DNA of 64,000 nt from Rheinheimera sp. UJ63 (GTDB lineage: Bacteria; Pseudomonadota; Gammaproteobacteria; Enterobacterales; Alteromonadaceae): the NCBI RefSeq assembly GCF_021568285.1, contig NZ_JAKGTQ010000007.1, positions 62,001 through 126,000 on the forward strand, written 5' to 3'. The number at the start of each line of letters is the position of its first letter. Within the stretch, counting starts at the first letter, position 1. The notes under the pieces are model-generated. The model searched no databases and had not been told where the DNA came from. It worked only from the letters and a program-made list of their open reading frames with translations. Shown in pieces: positions 31,758 through 40,230 of this stretch. Position numbers and translations under genes: made by a program.

Positions 31758-32669
31758 ATGTTATTCGTCACTCGTCTGGCTGTAACAACAGCTGCTGTAA
31801 GTTTGTTTTCGAGCGCACCCAGTTTTAGTGCCGACAACTGGGATATCTCAGGCAAGGCAAGCGCAGGGTTAGAGCAACAATCTAACGTTAATATTAGCCA
31901 ACTGGAGCAAGCCTCTGGCCGTTCTGATGTGGCCACTTTACTTGCGGCAGATCTGAACGCGACTTGGCAAGTTAATCCAAAGTGGACACTGAGTAGTGGC
32001 TATTCTGTGCAAGATAAAAACTACCGCGAAGCGGACGATTTCAATACTAGGCTGCATTTAGCCAATATTGATGCCGGTTATCAACATGGCAACACCACCT
32101 ACGGTACCAATTACTACTACGCCATGGCAGAGTTAGCTGGCGAACGTTTTTTAACGTTAAATCAAGGTAGTGTGTATGCCATGCATAGCGCATCTGACAG
32201 CTGGTTTGTGCGCCCTGCTATTACTGCGACCGAAAAAACCTTTGCTAACATTGGCGCCCGAGATGCCAACAACCTTAGTATCAGTACCGATAGCTTCTGG
32301 TTTTTTGCCGAAGGGCAACACTTTGTCAGTTTAGGCTTGGTGTATGAAGATGAAGACACCCAAGATAACAGCTTTAGTTACCGTGCACCTGGGCTGCGCC
32401 TTAAAGTGTCCGGTCGTTTTGATTTTTGGCATCTGAAGCAACAACTGCAACTCGGTATGAAAATCTCCAAGCGTGATTACCAAAAGCTCGACACTGATAC
32501 CGCGCCACGCCAAGATACGCACAGCCAACTAGAAGCCAAGTGGCAGCTGAATGTCACGCCAGTGTTTAGTGTGGTCACCGCTGTAGAGCACGGTGATTTT
32601 AGCTCAACGCTTGAAAGCGCAGATTATCGTGAAACCCGCAGCTCAGTGTCATTGCAAGTCAGCTTTTAA
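31758..32669 (+). CDS. outer-membrane beta-barrel protein, unknown function
   Basis: 303 aa. Signal peptide (about 1-25, ending SFSA), then alternating amphipathic strands rich in Tyr/Trp/Asn with short turns, ending in SLQVSF with the C-terminal Phe expected for BAM-assembled barrels. The opening DISGKASAGLEQQSNVNISQLEQ resembles barrel proteins whose ligand is unknown. AGGAG precedes the ATG. It follows the secreted low-complexity protein and probably shares its promoter. Its 3' end overlaps the convergent protease gene by 21 bp. Confidence 0.8.
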   Translation: MLFVTRLAVTTAAVSLFSSAPSFSADNWDISGKASAGLEQQSNVNISQLEQASGRSDVATLLAADLNATWQVNPKWTLSSGYSVQDKNYREADDFNTRLHLANIDAGYQHGNTTYGTNYYYAMAELAGERFLTLNQGSVYAMHSASDSWFVRPAITATEKTFANIGARDANNLSISTDSFWFFAEGQHFVSLGLVYEDEDTQDNSFSYRAPGLRLKVSGRFDFWHLKQQLQLGMKISKRDYQKLDTDTAPRQDTHSQLEAKWQLNVTPVFSVVTAVEHGDFSSTLESADYRETRSSVSLQVSF

Positions 32670-34037
32670 TGGCGCGCTAATCACACCATAACCAAATTGC
32701 TTATCCTGTCCAGGCTCGCCTAAATCGCGGGCCTGTAGTCGTAAATGCTGCCGAATTTGTGTAGCAGACCAATGCGGATATTGCGCCCGCAAACAACCAA
32801 CCGCCGCGCTGACCACCGGCGTTGCCATAGACGTGCCACTTTGCGGCGACACTTCGCCGCTAACCGCTAAGGTATTAACCTTCACGCCGTGCGCGGCAAA
32901 TTCCACATAATCGCCTTGATTAGCCCAGCGATACAGCTGTAACTGCGCATCCACTGCGGTGACAGCTAACACCTCTTCATAAGCTGCAGGATACAAAGGC
33001 GCGGCAGCAGGCCCGCCATTGCCTGCTGCCGCAACTAAAATAATATCTCGCTTGGCTAATTGCCGAATTGTCGCTGCTAACACCGGGTTGGCCGGACCGG
33101 TTAGACTCATATTAACCACAGTCACATTTTGACTGACGAGCCAATTTAACGCACTTAAAATATGCGCTAAGGTAGCCGATTGTTGAAATTCATTGCTCGG
33201 ATAAAAAGCACTGGCGCTATATAAATGTAAGTTGGCTAACAAAGGGGTGATTTGTGGATGTTTTGCCGCTAACACTCCCGCTACTGCAGTGCCGTGACCA
33301 TAACTACGTGAAATGTCTTCCGGTAAAAAATGTTGCTGGCTAATTTGCAAACGCTCGGTTTCGGGAGTCAGCGCCGGAAGCGCCTCGGCAATGGCGGTGT
33401 CGATCATGCCAAGTGTGACCGGTAACTGGCACATATGAGTTTGCAGCGACGTAACAGCGGCGGTGGTGGTGGTGGTGCTCGCTTGTTGCGGCTGATATAA
33501 ATGGTTACGACCGGCCAGCTTAGTTAAGGTTTGCTGAAACTCACGGTCTAAAGCCGCAGCCGAATCCAGCTCCTCTGGCACTTTTAAGGTAATCATTAAT
33601 AGCCCAATGGCGGCTAAGTCTTGTTGTTGCTGTGTGTACTCGCGCAGCCTTGGCCAACGTTGCTGTAACTGTTGCCACTCAGTGTCCGATACTAATAACA
33701 ACCATTCCCGCTCTACAGCCCGAAAGCCTTGTTCAACCCTAACCTCTGTCCAGCGCACTTGGCCCTGTACATTAACGATTGGCAATACCTCGGGCAACGC
33801 CGTTAACGGATCGGCTAAGTTAGCTTTTAATGCCAACGCCTCCGCTAACCGCTGTTGCTCAAGCAACTGCTGTTGCTGCAATAACTTTTGCTGCGCCAGA
33901 CTTTGCGTGGTGCGTTCCAGCCGCTCGGTCACTTGCGGTAGTAATAACCCCGTCCCTGGCTGCTCTGGTAGTAACTGACTGTGTGCGGCGCTGCTTAAAC
34001 ACAGCAACACACTGCTATACAATATGGCTAATCGCAT
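32649..34037 (-). CDS. S8 (subtilisin-like) serine protease, exported
   Basis: 462 aa from the ATG at 34037, which has GGGG 5 bases upstream. Signal peptide (AILYSSVLLCLSSAAHS), then a Gln/Leu-rich coiled coil (about 30-75), a middle domain, and a subtilase domain from about 210. The triad is Asp in GMIDTAIAEA, His in SYGHGTAVAGVLA and Ser in SGTSMATPVVSAAVG; the oxyanion Asn is in AAAGNGG. It is divergent from the ECF sigma operon and has a near-match to the same promoter, so it is likely part of that regulon. Cleavage of a surface protein or of the anti-sigma factor are both possible. Confidence 0.93.
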   Translation of the reverse strand: MRLAILYSSVLLCLSSAAHSQLLPEQPGTGLLLPQVTERLERTTQSLAQQKLLQQQQLLEQQRLAEALALKANLADPLTALPEVLPIVNVQGQVRWTEVRVEQGFRAVEREWLLLVSDTEWQQLQQRWPRLREYTQQQQDLAAIGLLMITLKVPEELDSAAALDREFQQTLTKLAGRNHLYQPQQASTTTTTAAVTSLQTHMCQLPVTLGMIDTAIAEALPALTPETERLQISQQHFLPEDISRSYGHGTAVAGVLAAKHPQITPLLANLHLYSASAFYPSNEFQQSATLAHILSALNWLVSQNVTVVNMSLTGPANPVLAATIRQLAKRDIILVAAAGNGGPAAAPLYPAAYEEVLAVTAVDAQLQLYRWANQGDYVEFAAHGVKVNTLAVSGEVSPQSGTSMATPVVSAAVGCLRAQYPHWSATQIRQHLRLQARDLGEPGQDKQFGYGVISAPLKADLQ

Positions 34038-34071
34038 CTTTACCCCGATCATTAATACGTTTATTTACTTA

Positions 34072-34099
34072 TAAAACGTCTGGTAGCAAAAAATATTCC
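34072..34099 (-). promoter_or_regulatory. candidate ECF-type promoter of the S8 protease gene
   Basis: On the minus strand GGAATA (34099-34094), 15 bases, CGTTTTA (34078-34072). This resembles the two perfect sites (GGAATA, 16 bases, CGTTATC) but has a spacer one base shorter and a degenerate -10. It would give a leader of about 30 bases before the start at 34037. Confidence 0.45.
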
Positions 34100-34107
34100 C
34101 CGTATGC

Positions 34108-34137
34108 TGGAATAAAACGCTAGGCCCAACCGTTATC
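34108..34137 (+). promoter_or_regulatory. candidate autoregulated ECF promoter of the sigma operon
   Basis: TGGAATAAA (34108-34116), 14 bases, CGTTATC (34131-34137), identical in blocks and spacing to the site at 30826-30855. ECF sigma factors usually transcribe their own operon, which supports this assignment. Confidence 0.75.
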
Positions 34138-34163
34138 AAGGTAAATAGGAGATAAACCTTACC

Positions 34164-34652
34164 ATGAAAGCCGAATTAACCTTACTTTTGCCGGCATTAC
34201 GCCGCTTTGCCTACTCGCTAACCGGTAGTATGGCAGACGCCGATGACTTGGTACAAAACACCGTATTACGCTTGTTAAACGCGCCAGCACCAGAGGGTGT
34301 CGTCTTAGCACAATGGGCATTTAAAATTTGTCGCAATGTTTGGATAGACGAATATCGCGCGCAAAAAGTTCGGCAAAATGCCGTACATAATCCCGACTTG
34401 CAAGCTGAAAACAGCAGTGATGGCGAACAGGACCTGATCAATGACTTGCACTTAAAGGAAGTTGACCGCGCAATGAATACATTACCCGATGACCAACGCG
34501 AAGTGTTGTCATTAGTTGCCGTACAAGGCATGAGTTATGCCGAAGCCGCCGAAGTATTAGCGGTGCCCACCGGCACCATTATGAGCCGTTTGGCACGCGC
34601 ACGCAGCGCCATGGTCGCCGCCTTTAAACCGCTAACTGGGAGCCCCGCATGA
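34164..34652 (+). CDS. ECF-family RNA polymerase sigma factor
   Basis: 162 aa, sigma regions 2 and 4 only. Region 2 contains RRFAYSLTGSMADADDLVQNTVLRLL and the WAFKICRNVWIDEYR block; region 4 contains LPDDQREVLSLVAVQGMSYAEAAEVLAVPTGTIMSRLARAR with its helix-turn-helix. TAGGAG precedes the ATG. The stop overlaps the next gene by 4 bp (ATGA), the usual coupling of a sigma factor and its anti-sigma factor. The matched promoters suggest it controls itself, the secreted protein/barrel operon and probably the divergent protease. Confidence 0.95.
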   Translation: MKAELTLLLPALRRFAYSLTGSMADADDLVQNTVLRLLNAPAPEGVVLAQWAFKICRNVWIDEYRAQKVRQNAVHNPDLQAENSSDGEQDLINDLHLKEVDRAMNTLPDDQREVLSLVAVQGMSYAEAAEVLAVPTGTIMSRLARARSAMVAAFKPLTGSPA

Positions 34653-35374
34653 AGATTACTGATGAACAATTATCCGCATTTTTAGATGCGGCGCTGCCCG
34701 AGGCCGAGATGCAACAGGTGCGCGAACAATTAGCACTGAACGATGACCTGGTCGCCCGCTTGGCCGATCTGGCGATGGTTGACCCTATATTACAACAGCA
34801 CTACAGCGAAATTGAACAGCGCCCTGTGCCAGCGGCCTTATTAGCGCTGTTAGCCGAAAACGACGCGCCAACCGCAGCCAATGATAGCAAGCCTAATAAT
34901 GTTGTTAGCATGTCACGTTGGCGGCGAGTGGAACAGCACTGGCAACGTTATGCTGCTGCCGTTGCCTGTGTTGCTTTATTTGGTGGTTATGGCTTGTCGC
35001 AACTCAATCATCCAACCAGCAGCACTATGCTCGCAATCCAGCCAGCGGTGCAGCAACATTTAAGCCAATCACCCAGCGGGCAACGCTATCAAATTGCCAA
35101 CGAACAGTTGACGCCACAACTAAGCTTTGTCAATAAAAATGGTGATTTTTGTCGGCAGTACAGCGTGGAGAGTGCCACCGCCCGCACCGAAAATATTGCC
35201 TGTCAGCAACAAGGAGAGTGGCAATTAAAAGCCAGCCTCGCATTTAGCCAAGTGAGCAACAATAACGGCTATCAAACGGCCAGTGGCCCCAGTGCTTTAG
35301 ACAGCGTGTTAGATGAATTAATGGCAGGCCCTGCCCTTACTTTAGCAGAAGAACAGCTGCGGCTGCAGCACTAA
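34649..35374 (+). CDS. probable membrane-bound anti-sigma factor
   Basis: 241 aa. The N-terminal DEQLSAFLDAALPEAEMQQVREQL is the pattern of anti-sigma cytoplasmic domains; there is no HxxxCxxC zinc motif. A single membrane helix lies at about 101-118 (AAAVACVALFGGYGLSQL), and the C-terminal half is predicted periplasmic, with two Cys (NGDFCRQYSVE and ENIACQQQ) that could form a disulfide. The 4-bp overlap with the ECF sigma gene supports the role. The signal it senses is unknown. Confidence 0.85.
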   Translation: MKITDEQLSAFLDAALPEAEMQQVREQLALNDDLVARLADLAMVDPILQQHYSEIEQRPVPAALLALLAENDAPTAANDSKPNNVVSMSRWRRVEQHWQRYAAAVACVALFGGYGLSQLNHPTSSTMLAIQPAVQQHLSQSPSGQRYQIANEQLTPQLSFVNKNGDFCRQYSVESATARTENIACQQQGEWQLKASLAFSQVSNNNGYQTASGPSALDSVLDELMAGPALTLAEEQLRLQH

Positions 35375-35395
35375 TTAACATCAAGGAGTACCACC

Positions 35396-35887
35396 ATGAA
35401 CAAGACTATTAGCATAATCTTATTAGCCTTAACGTTAACCGCCTGTAGCAGTGCGCCAGCTTATCGGGCTGCCTCAGGCAGTGGCTACGGCTATGCCGAA
35501 CAACAAATCAGTGATAACTACTACCGCGTGACCTTCAAAGCGCGCGGCGATGATAAAGAGGCCGCCAAAGCCTACGCTTTGCGCCGAGCGGCCGAATTAA
35601 CGGCACAACAAGGCTATGACTGGTTTGTGTTAGTCGACAAAGAAACGTTGAAAGAACGTGAAACTGCAGCGAACAACCAACTTGGCGTAACCTACCAGCG
35701 CGATATCGAACAAAAGTGTACGTTATTCGGTTGCCGTACCCGCACGGTTAATCGACCCAGTTATGAAGCCGGTGTTGGCGTTGGCGTGAGCAGCAGCCGC
35801 GAGCATGTTGAAGTGGCTTTAGAAGTGCGCATGGGTAAAGGTGTTTCACCAGAAAACCAGCAAGTTTACCCCGCGAAAACGCTTTAA
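35396..35887 (+). CDS. lipoprotein of the CC0125/CC1285 type
   Basis: 163 aa. Lipobox LTACSS, then a domain with NYYRVTFKARGDDKEAAKAYALRRAAELTAQQGYDWFVL. This pattern is common in small envelope lipoproteins first noted in Caulobacter; function unknown. A Cys pair (KCTLFGC) lies in the middle and a Gly/Val-rich stretch follows (GVGVGVSSSR). It is 21 bp downstream of the anti-sigma gene with a good AGGAG, so it is the third gene of the sigma operon. Confidence 0.85.
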   Translation: MNKTISIILLALTLTACSSAPAYRAASGSGYGYAEQQISDNYYRVTFKARGDDKEAAKAYALRRAAELTAQQGYDWFVLVDKETLKERETAANNQLGVTYQRDIEQKCTLFGCRTRTVNRPSYEAGVGVGVSSSREHVEVALEVRMGKGVSPENQQVYPAKTL

Positions 35888-35992
35888 CTACCAGGCTTAA
35901 TCGCAAGCGGCTTAAACAATACAGCGCGACAAGCAAGCCGCAATTACTGCCCACGTAAGGTTAGCGCAACGTGGGCAGTTAAATAGGCGGTT

Positions 35993-37150
35993 TTATTTTT
36001 TTGGTAACGCCGCCAACACTTTAGCAATCAACTGGTTCAACTCATCGCCATTACCAATCCAGCGTGCAACCAGCAGTACATCATGCTCTTGATCGAGGTA
36101 AATCACGTTACGTCCAGCGCCCTGAAAGGTTACTGCACTTTCTGGTGCAGCCGGTAACGCTTGCCGGCCGGGGTTGAGAAACCAATTAGCATAACCATAA
36201 TCGGCTTTGGCACTGCCGCCCGTTCTGGCAGCACGAATGAAGTCTTGGCTAATTAATTGCTGGCCTTGCCAATTGCCGTCACGTAAAAATAAATAACCAA
36301 AACGCGCTAAATCCCAAGCATTGATAAACATACCGCCGCCCCAGTGCCCCCCACCAGAAACACTTTGGATTTTCTGGCCATCCAGTTCAATCCAGCTGTT
36401 GTCGTAACCGTGCCAACGCCATGTGCTGCTGGCACCAATTGGCTGCATAATCCGTTCGTTTAACACCACCGGCAGCGGTTTACGCCAAACATAGGTGGTG
36501 GCCAGCGCCAGCACATTAATGCGCACATCATTGTATTTGTAACGGCTACCCGGCGTATAAAGTGGCCGATTAGGCCAGTCTTTTGCTTCGCCTTCCGGGC
36601 GATCGGCCCAATCCGGTTTACCCCATAAGGTTCCCTGCCAATCACTGGTTTGCCGCAGCAAATGATCCCAGCGAATTTGCTGATTGTGCTCACTGGCAAA
36701 GAGCTCACTCGCTGAAGGTAAATAAGGGCCAACTAAATCCTGCATATTGTGGATCAAGCCCTGCTGCAACGCCAAACCGGTTACCGTGGTTAAAAAGGTT
36801 TTACTGATACTGTGTGTCATATCGACACTTTGCGTATCGCCCCAAGTCGCAATCACTTTACCTTGATAAATCACCATGCCATTGGCCGCGGCTCTTACCG
36901 ACATTGGGCCAATAATCTGATCATAGGGTTCGCGTGCGCCAAAGGTGGTTGCTTGCACTAGGGCTTGATCTTTGGCGGCGGGATTTTCGCTGGCAATCGC
37001 ATAATCAACCGCTTGTTGCAGTTTACTGGCGTTAACGCCCAAGCTTTGTGGGCTAACCTGCTGCCAAGTACCGGCAGGGGGATAGTAAGTTTCAGCGCTA
37101 ATCGCAACGCTGCTAAATAACATTAAGGCACTGATCAACGTTAACTTCAT
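35993..37150 (-). CDS. exported serine hydrolase of the beta-lactamase (class C-like) family
   Basis: 385 aa from the ATG at 37150, which begins a signal peptide (LISALMLFSSVAISA); the frame extends upstream without one. The active-site SxxK is in MTHSISKTFLT and the YxN motif in SRYKYNDVRIN; the third motif is not obvious (a candidate is FQGAGRN). Relatives are often labelled serine hydrolase or 6-aminohexanoate-dimer hydrolase. The substrate is unknown, and resistance should not be inferred. Confidence 0.88.
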   Translation of the reverse strand: MKLTLISALMLFSSVAISAETYYPPAGTWQQVSPQSLGVNASKLQQAVDYAIASENPAAKDQALVQATTFGAREPYDQIIGPMSVRAAANGMVIYQGKVIATWGDTQSVDMTHSISKTFLTTVTGLALQQGLIHNMQDLVGPYLPSASELFASEHNQQIRWDHLLRQTSDWQGTLWGKPDWADRPEGEAKDWPNRPLYTPGSRYKYNDVRINVLALATTYVWRKPLPVVLNERIMQPIGASSTWRWHGYDNSWIELDGQKIQSVSGGGHWGGGMFINAWDLARFGYLFLRDGNWQGQQLISQDFIRAARTGGSAKADYGYANWFLNPGRQALPAAPESAVTFQGAGRNVIYLDQEHDVLLVARWIGNGDELNQLIAKVLAALPKK

Positions 37151-37290
37151 AGCGGGCTCATCTAAAATCGGTTTTAAAGCCCATGCTAACAGTAATGGCG
37201 CCACTGTCACAACTTGGTCATGTAAACAACACCCCGCTGTCATCTTTACTGCTTAAAGTGCTTTCATTTGCACATACTCTGGAGATGATA

Positions 37291-39384
37291 ATGCGCTTTA
37301 ACAAAACTCGACTGGCTCGGTTAATCTGTTTTTCTAGCATGGCGCTAATAATGGCCGGCTGTTCTGGTGACGATGGTGAAAATGGCAGCGATGGCGCTAC
37401 CGGTTTAGCCGGTTCGGATGGCGCCGCTGGCTTCAACACCTTGATCCGCACAACTCACATTGGCTTAGATCGTGAATGTGATGTCGGAGGGGTAAAACTG
37501 GAAACAGGCTTAGACAGCAATCGTAATGAACAGCTCGACGATAGCGAAGTCTCGCAAACATCTTTACTCTGTAATGCCGCGGCAGCAGAAAGCACGCCTA
37601 ACCGCATAAAGCTGGCATTTGCTGGTCGTTATGAAAGCAATGCATTTGGGCAGAGCGCGGCTGAAATAGTCACATTTGATCCTGCAACACAACGCAGCTT
37701 TGTCGTTAACGCTCAACTAGGTGAGCTGGATGTGTTAGCCATGGACAATCCAATCGCCCCAATTAAAATAGGGACCATTTCTGTGGCAGATATCGCTGCG
37801 GATGCACAAGTTAACAGCGTAGCAATATACAAAGGACTTATTGCAGTAGCCATTGCAGCTGCAAATAAAACAGATAACGGCTTTGTCGCCTTTTATCGCG
37901 CTGAAGATCTGAGCAAACTGGCGCAGGTACAAGTAGGTGCGCTACCTGATATGCTCACCTTTACCCCAAATGGCCAGTTTTTATTAGTCGCTAATGAAGG
38001 TGAGCCCAGTGACGATTATCAAGTTGATCCTGAAGGATCAATCAGCATAATTAGTGTCAGTGATCTGAATAATATCACTCAAACACAAGTGCGCACGGCC
38101 GGGTTTAACGCCTTCAACACAGCAAAAGCCGAACTCTTAACCGCCGGTGTTCGGGTGTATGGCCCCAATGCTAGCGTGGCTCAAGATCTGGAACCTGAAT
38201 ATCTTGCCGTTGCACCAGACAGTAAAACCGCATGGGCGGTCTTACAAGAAAATAATGCCGTCGCGGTGATAGATATTGAGAGCGCCAGTATCAGCGCTAT
38301 TTTGCCTTTAGGCTTTAAAGATCATGGTGCCAGTGGTCAAGGCCTTGACCTCAGTGATACCGAAGACAGTATTAATATTGCGCAATGGCCCGGTATCACC
38401 GGTATGTACCAACCTGATGCGATGGCCGCTTATCAAGTGGGCAATACCACTTATCTCATCACGGCCAACGAGGGGGATGCCCGAGCTTGGGGCGAAAACA
38501 ACGCCGCTTATTTTGGTACCGCCGGCAACACCCCTTGTAATGGCGATACCAACAAGGGGTTTATCGAAGAGTTCCGCGTTAAACATTTAGTGCATCGTAA
38601 TGGTTTTGATCGCCGCTGTGGCGATGACTTACCCGCCCATTTACGTGAGTTAGCAGCCGGCGCCTTACTTAACCCCAGCGTTTTCGCTTACTGTGGCGCA
38701 GCGCTGGGCGAACCCGGCAACTGTCGCGAAGATGATCTGTTAGGCCGCGTAAACGTGAGTTGGACCATGGGTTACCAAACTCATGCTGATGGCTCACCAT
38801 TGCTTTACAAAGCCGATGGCACTTTACCTGCGTTGGGTGAAACAGGCGACAGATTGATGTATGACAAACTCTATACCTACGGGGCGCGCTCCTTTGCCAT
38901 CTGGGATACCACAGATATGTCATTAAAATATGATTCTGGCGACTTTTTAGAACAACTGCTAGCCAGTGACGATTGTAGGCTGGGTAGTAACCGCGACATA
39001 CCTTGCAAAGACTGGTTTAACAGCAACCATGAAGAAGGTGATGCCTTTGACAATCGCAGCGATAATAAAGGACCCGAGCCAGAAGGCTTAGCTGTCGGCA
39101 AGATTGGTAATAAGCATTATGCTTTTATAGGCTTAGAGCGGATGGGCGGTATAGTGGTATTTGATATCAGTAATCCTGCTGAGCCGATTTTTCAAGATTA
39201 CTTCAATAGCCGTGATTTTTGGGATGAAGCTGATCCGTCACTCAATTTAAGCAACAGCGGCGACTTGGGCCCTGAAGGTTTATTTTTTGTACCCGCAAAA
39301 CATTCACCTAGCGGCCAACCCATGCTGCTTGTTGGCAATGAAGTCAGTGGCACCACTAGCGTATATCATATCCAGTTACAGTAA
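37291..39384 (+). CDS. choice-of-anchor I family lipoprotein (beta-propeller-like)
   Basis: 697 aa from the ATG at 37291, supported by GGAG 6 bases upstream; the open frame runs back to 37183. Lipobox LIMAGC, then a short collagen-like Gly-Xaa-Yaa stretch (GDDGENGSDGATGLAGSDGAAG) and a metal-binding-like DSNRNEQLDDSE. The main domain has repeated blades such as FLLVANEGEPSDDY, LITANEGDARAWGE, PEPEGLAVGKIGNKHYAFIGLERMGGIVVFDISN and LLVGNEVSGTTSVY. It ends close after that, without an obvious membrane anchor. Known members are large secreted proteins of uncertain enzymatic activity. Confidence 0.88.
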   Translation: MRFNKTRLARLICFSSMALIMAGCSGDDGENGSDGATGLAGSDGAAGFNTLIRTTHIGLDRECDVGGVKLETGLDSNRNEQLDDSEVSQTSLLCNAAAAESTPNRIKLAFAGRYESNAFGQSAAEIVTFDPATQRSFVVNAQLGELDVLAMDNPIAPIKIGTISVADIAADAQVNSVAIYKGLIAVAIAAANKTDNGFVAFYRAEDLSKLAQVQVGALPDMLTFTPNGQFLLVANEGEPSDDYQVDPEGSISIISVSDLNNITQTQVRTAGFNAFNTAKAELLTAGVRVYGPNASVAQDLEPEYLAVAPDSKTAWAVLQENNAVAVIDIESASISAILPLGFKDHGASGQGLDLSDTEDSINIAQWPGITGMYQPDAMAAYQVGNTTYLITANEGDARAWGENNAAYFGTAGNTPCNGDTNKGFIEEFRVKHLVHRNGFDRRCGDDLPAHLRELAAGALLNPSVFAYCGAALGEPGNCREDDLLGRVNVSWTMGYQTHADGSPLLYKADGTLPALGETGDRLMYDKLYTYGARSFAIWDTTDMSLKYDSGDFLEQLLASDDCRLGSNRDIPCKDWFNSNHEEGDAFDNRSDNKGPEPEGLAVGKIGNKHYAFIGLERMGGIVVFDISNPAEPIFQDYFNSRDFWDEADPSLNLSNSGDLGPEGLFFVPAKHSPSGQPMLLVGNEVSGTTSVYHIQLQ

Positions 39385-39404
39385 ACATTACGCTTGACGT
39401 TATC

Positions 39405-39441
39405 GCCTAACACCTGCTGCGAAACCACGCAGGTGTTAGGC
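39405..39441. terminator. perfect hairpin after the choice-of-anchor I gene
   Basis: 13-bp stem GCCTAACACCTGC/GCAGGTGTTAGGC with an 11-base loop, 20 bp after the stop codon. There is no T-run, so it may act as a rho-dependent or message-stabilising end. Confidence 0.6.
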
Positions 39442-39546
39442 CTTAGCACAGCGCCTAAACTACCATTTGCCAATAACGTAACTGAGCAGTAACAGGTTTG
39501 CCGCTACGGCCAGCCAAAACCAGGCCAGAAAACAGGGTAACCGTCC

Positions 39547-39870
39547 TTATTTAGGTTTATTCAGCAGGGCTTTTAAGTCAGCAAAGGGATTATGCGTTGC
39601 CGCTGCGACCTTTTGCTCGGTGGTGCCGCCATACAACACATATTCGTGGAATTTATTATGTTCATTGTCGTGGCAATAAATACACAACAGCTCCCAATTG
39701 CTGCCATCTGCAGGGTTATTGCTGTGATTATGATCAATATGATGCACCGTTAATTCTCGCAGGTTTGAGTGCACAAATTCACGGGCACAACGGCCACAAA
39801 CCCAGGGATACATTTTTAACGCTTTATCGCGATAACCTTGCTCTTGTTGCTGATAGGCACTTTTGCTCAT
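39547..39870 (-). CDS. yajD: HNH nuclease-family protein YajD
   Basis: 107 aa. Nearly the whole central block matches E. coli YajD: GYRDKALKMYPWVCGRCAREF, LRELTVHHIDHNH, and SNWELLCIYCHDNEH. The two CxxC pairs bind structural zinc and HHIDHNH forms the HNH core. The C-terminus NPFADLKALL is also shared. The start at 39870 (ATG, AGGA upstream) fits the family; the frame runs further to 39924 without support. Biological role unknown. Confidence 0.95.
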   Translation of the reverse strand: MSKSAYQQQEQGYRDKALKMYPWVCGRCAREFVHSNLRELTVHHIDHNHSNNPADGSNWELLCIYCHDNEHNKFHEYVLYGGTTEQKVAAATHNPFADLKALLNKPK

Positions 39871-40230
39871 GACTGTCCTAGTATTTTTGGGGTGGCATGG
39901 CAGATAACCGCCACTGCGAAGCAAACCATTTCGATGAAGGGTTATCTTACCAGCCTGCTTGATTGATGCAATTCATCAGCGCAGCGTCACCGTAAAAAAT
40001 GCAGCTCATTGCAACGGCTTGCTCTTTTGCGCAACAGCATAGAGTGTTTTTAGCAAACCGGTGTACACCCTTCCCTTAAATAAATTCAGTCAAAAGCCAA
40101 AACAATCAGGGCACATGTCGTTTTTCTTGCACATTGTTTGCAAGTTTCGTTGTTAGCCTAAGTTTGTGCTCACTCGGTTAGCACGTCCAAATTTTAGATG
40201 AACCCGCTTTTCTAACACAGGAGCAAGGCA
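39871..40230. other. gene-free stretch with possible sigma-28-like site
   Basis: No gene seen. At 40077-40103 TAAATAAA, 11 bases, GCCAAAAC partly resembles the flagellar sigma-28 promoter (TAAAGTTT, 11 bases, GCCGATAA; TAAA and GCC conserved). Other TTGCA/TTGCAA repeats occur near 40130. Weak evidence. Confidence 0.3.

Noticed and set aside
35993..37150. Reading the serine hydrolase as a beta-lactamase resistance gene
   Set aside because: SxxK and YxN motifs alone are shared by many esterases and amidases; the third motif is unclear and no resistance context exists.
40107..40131. Possible sigma-54 promoter (GGCAC and TTGC blocks)
   Set aside because: The GG and GC elements are much further apart than the fixed spacing sigma-54 requires.
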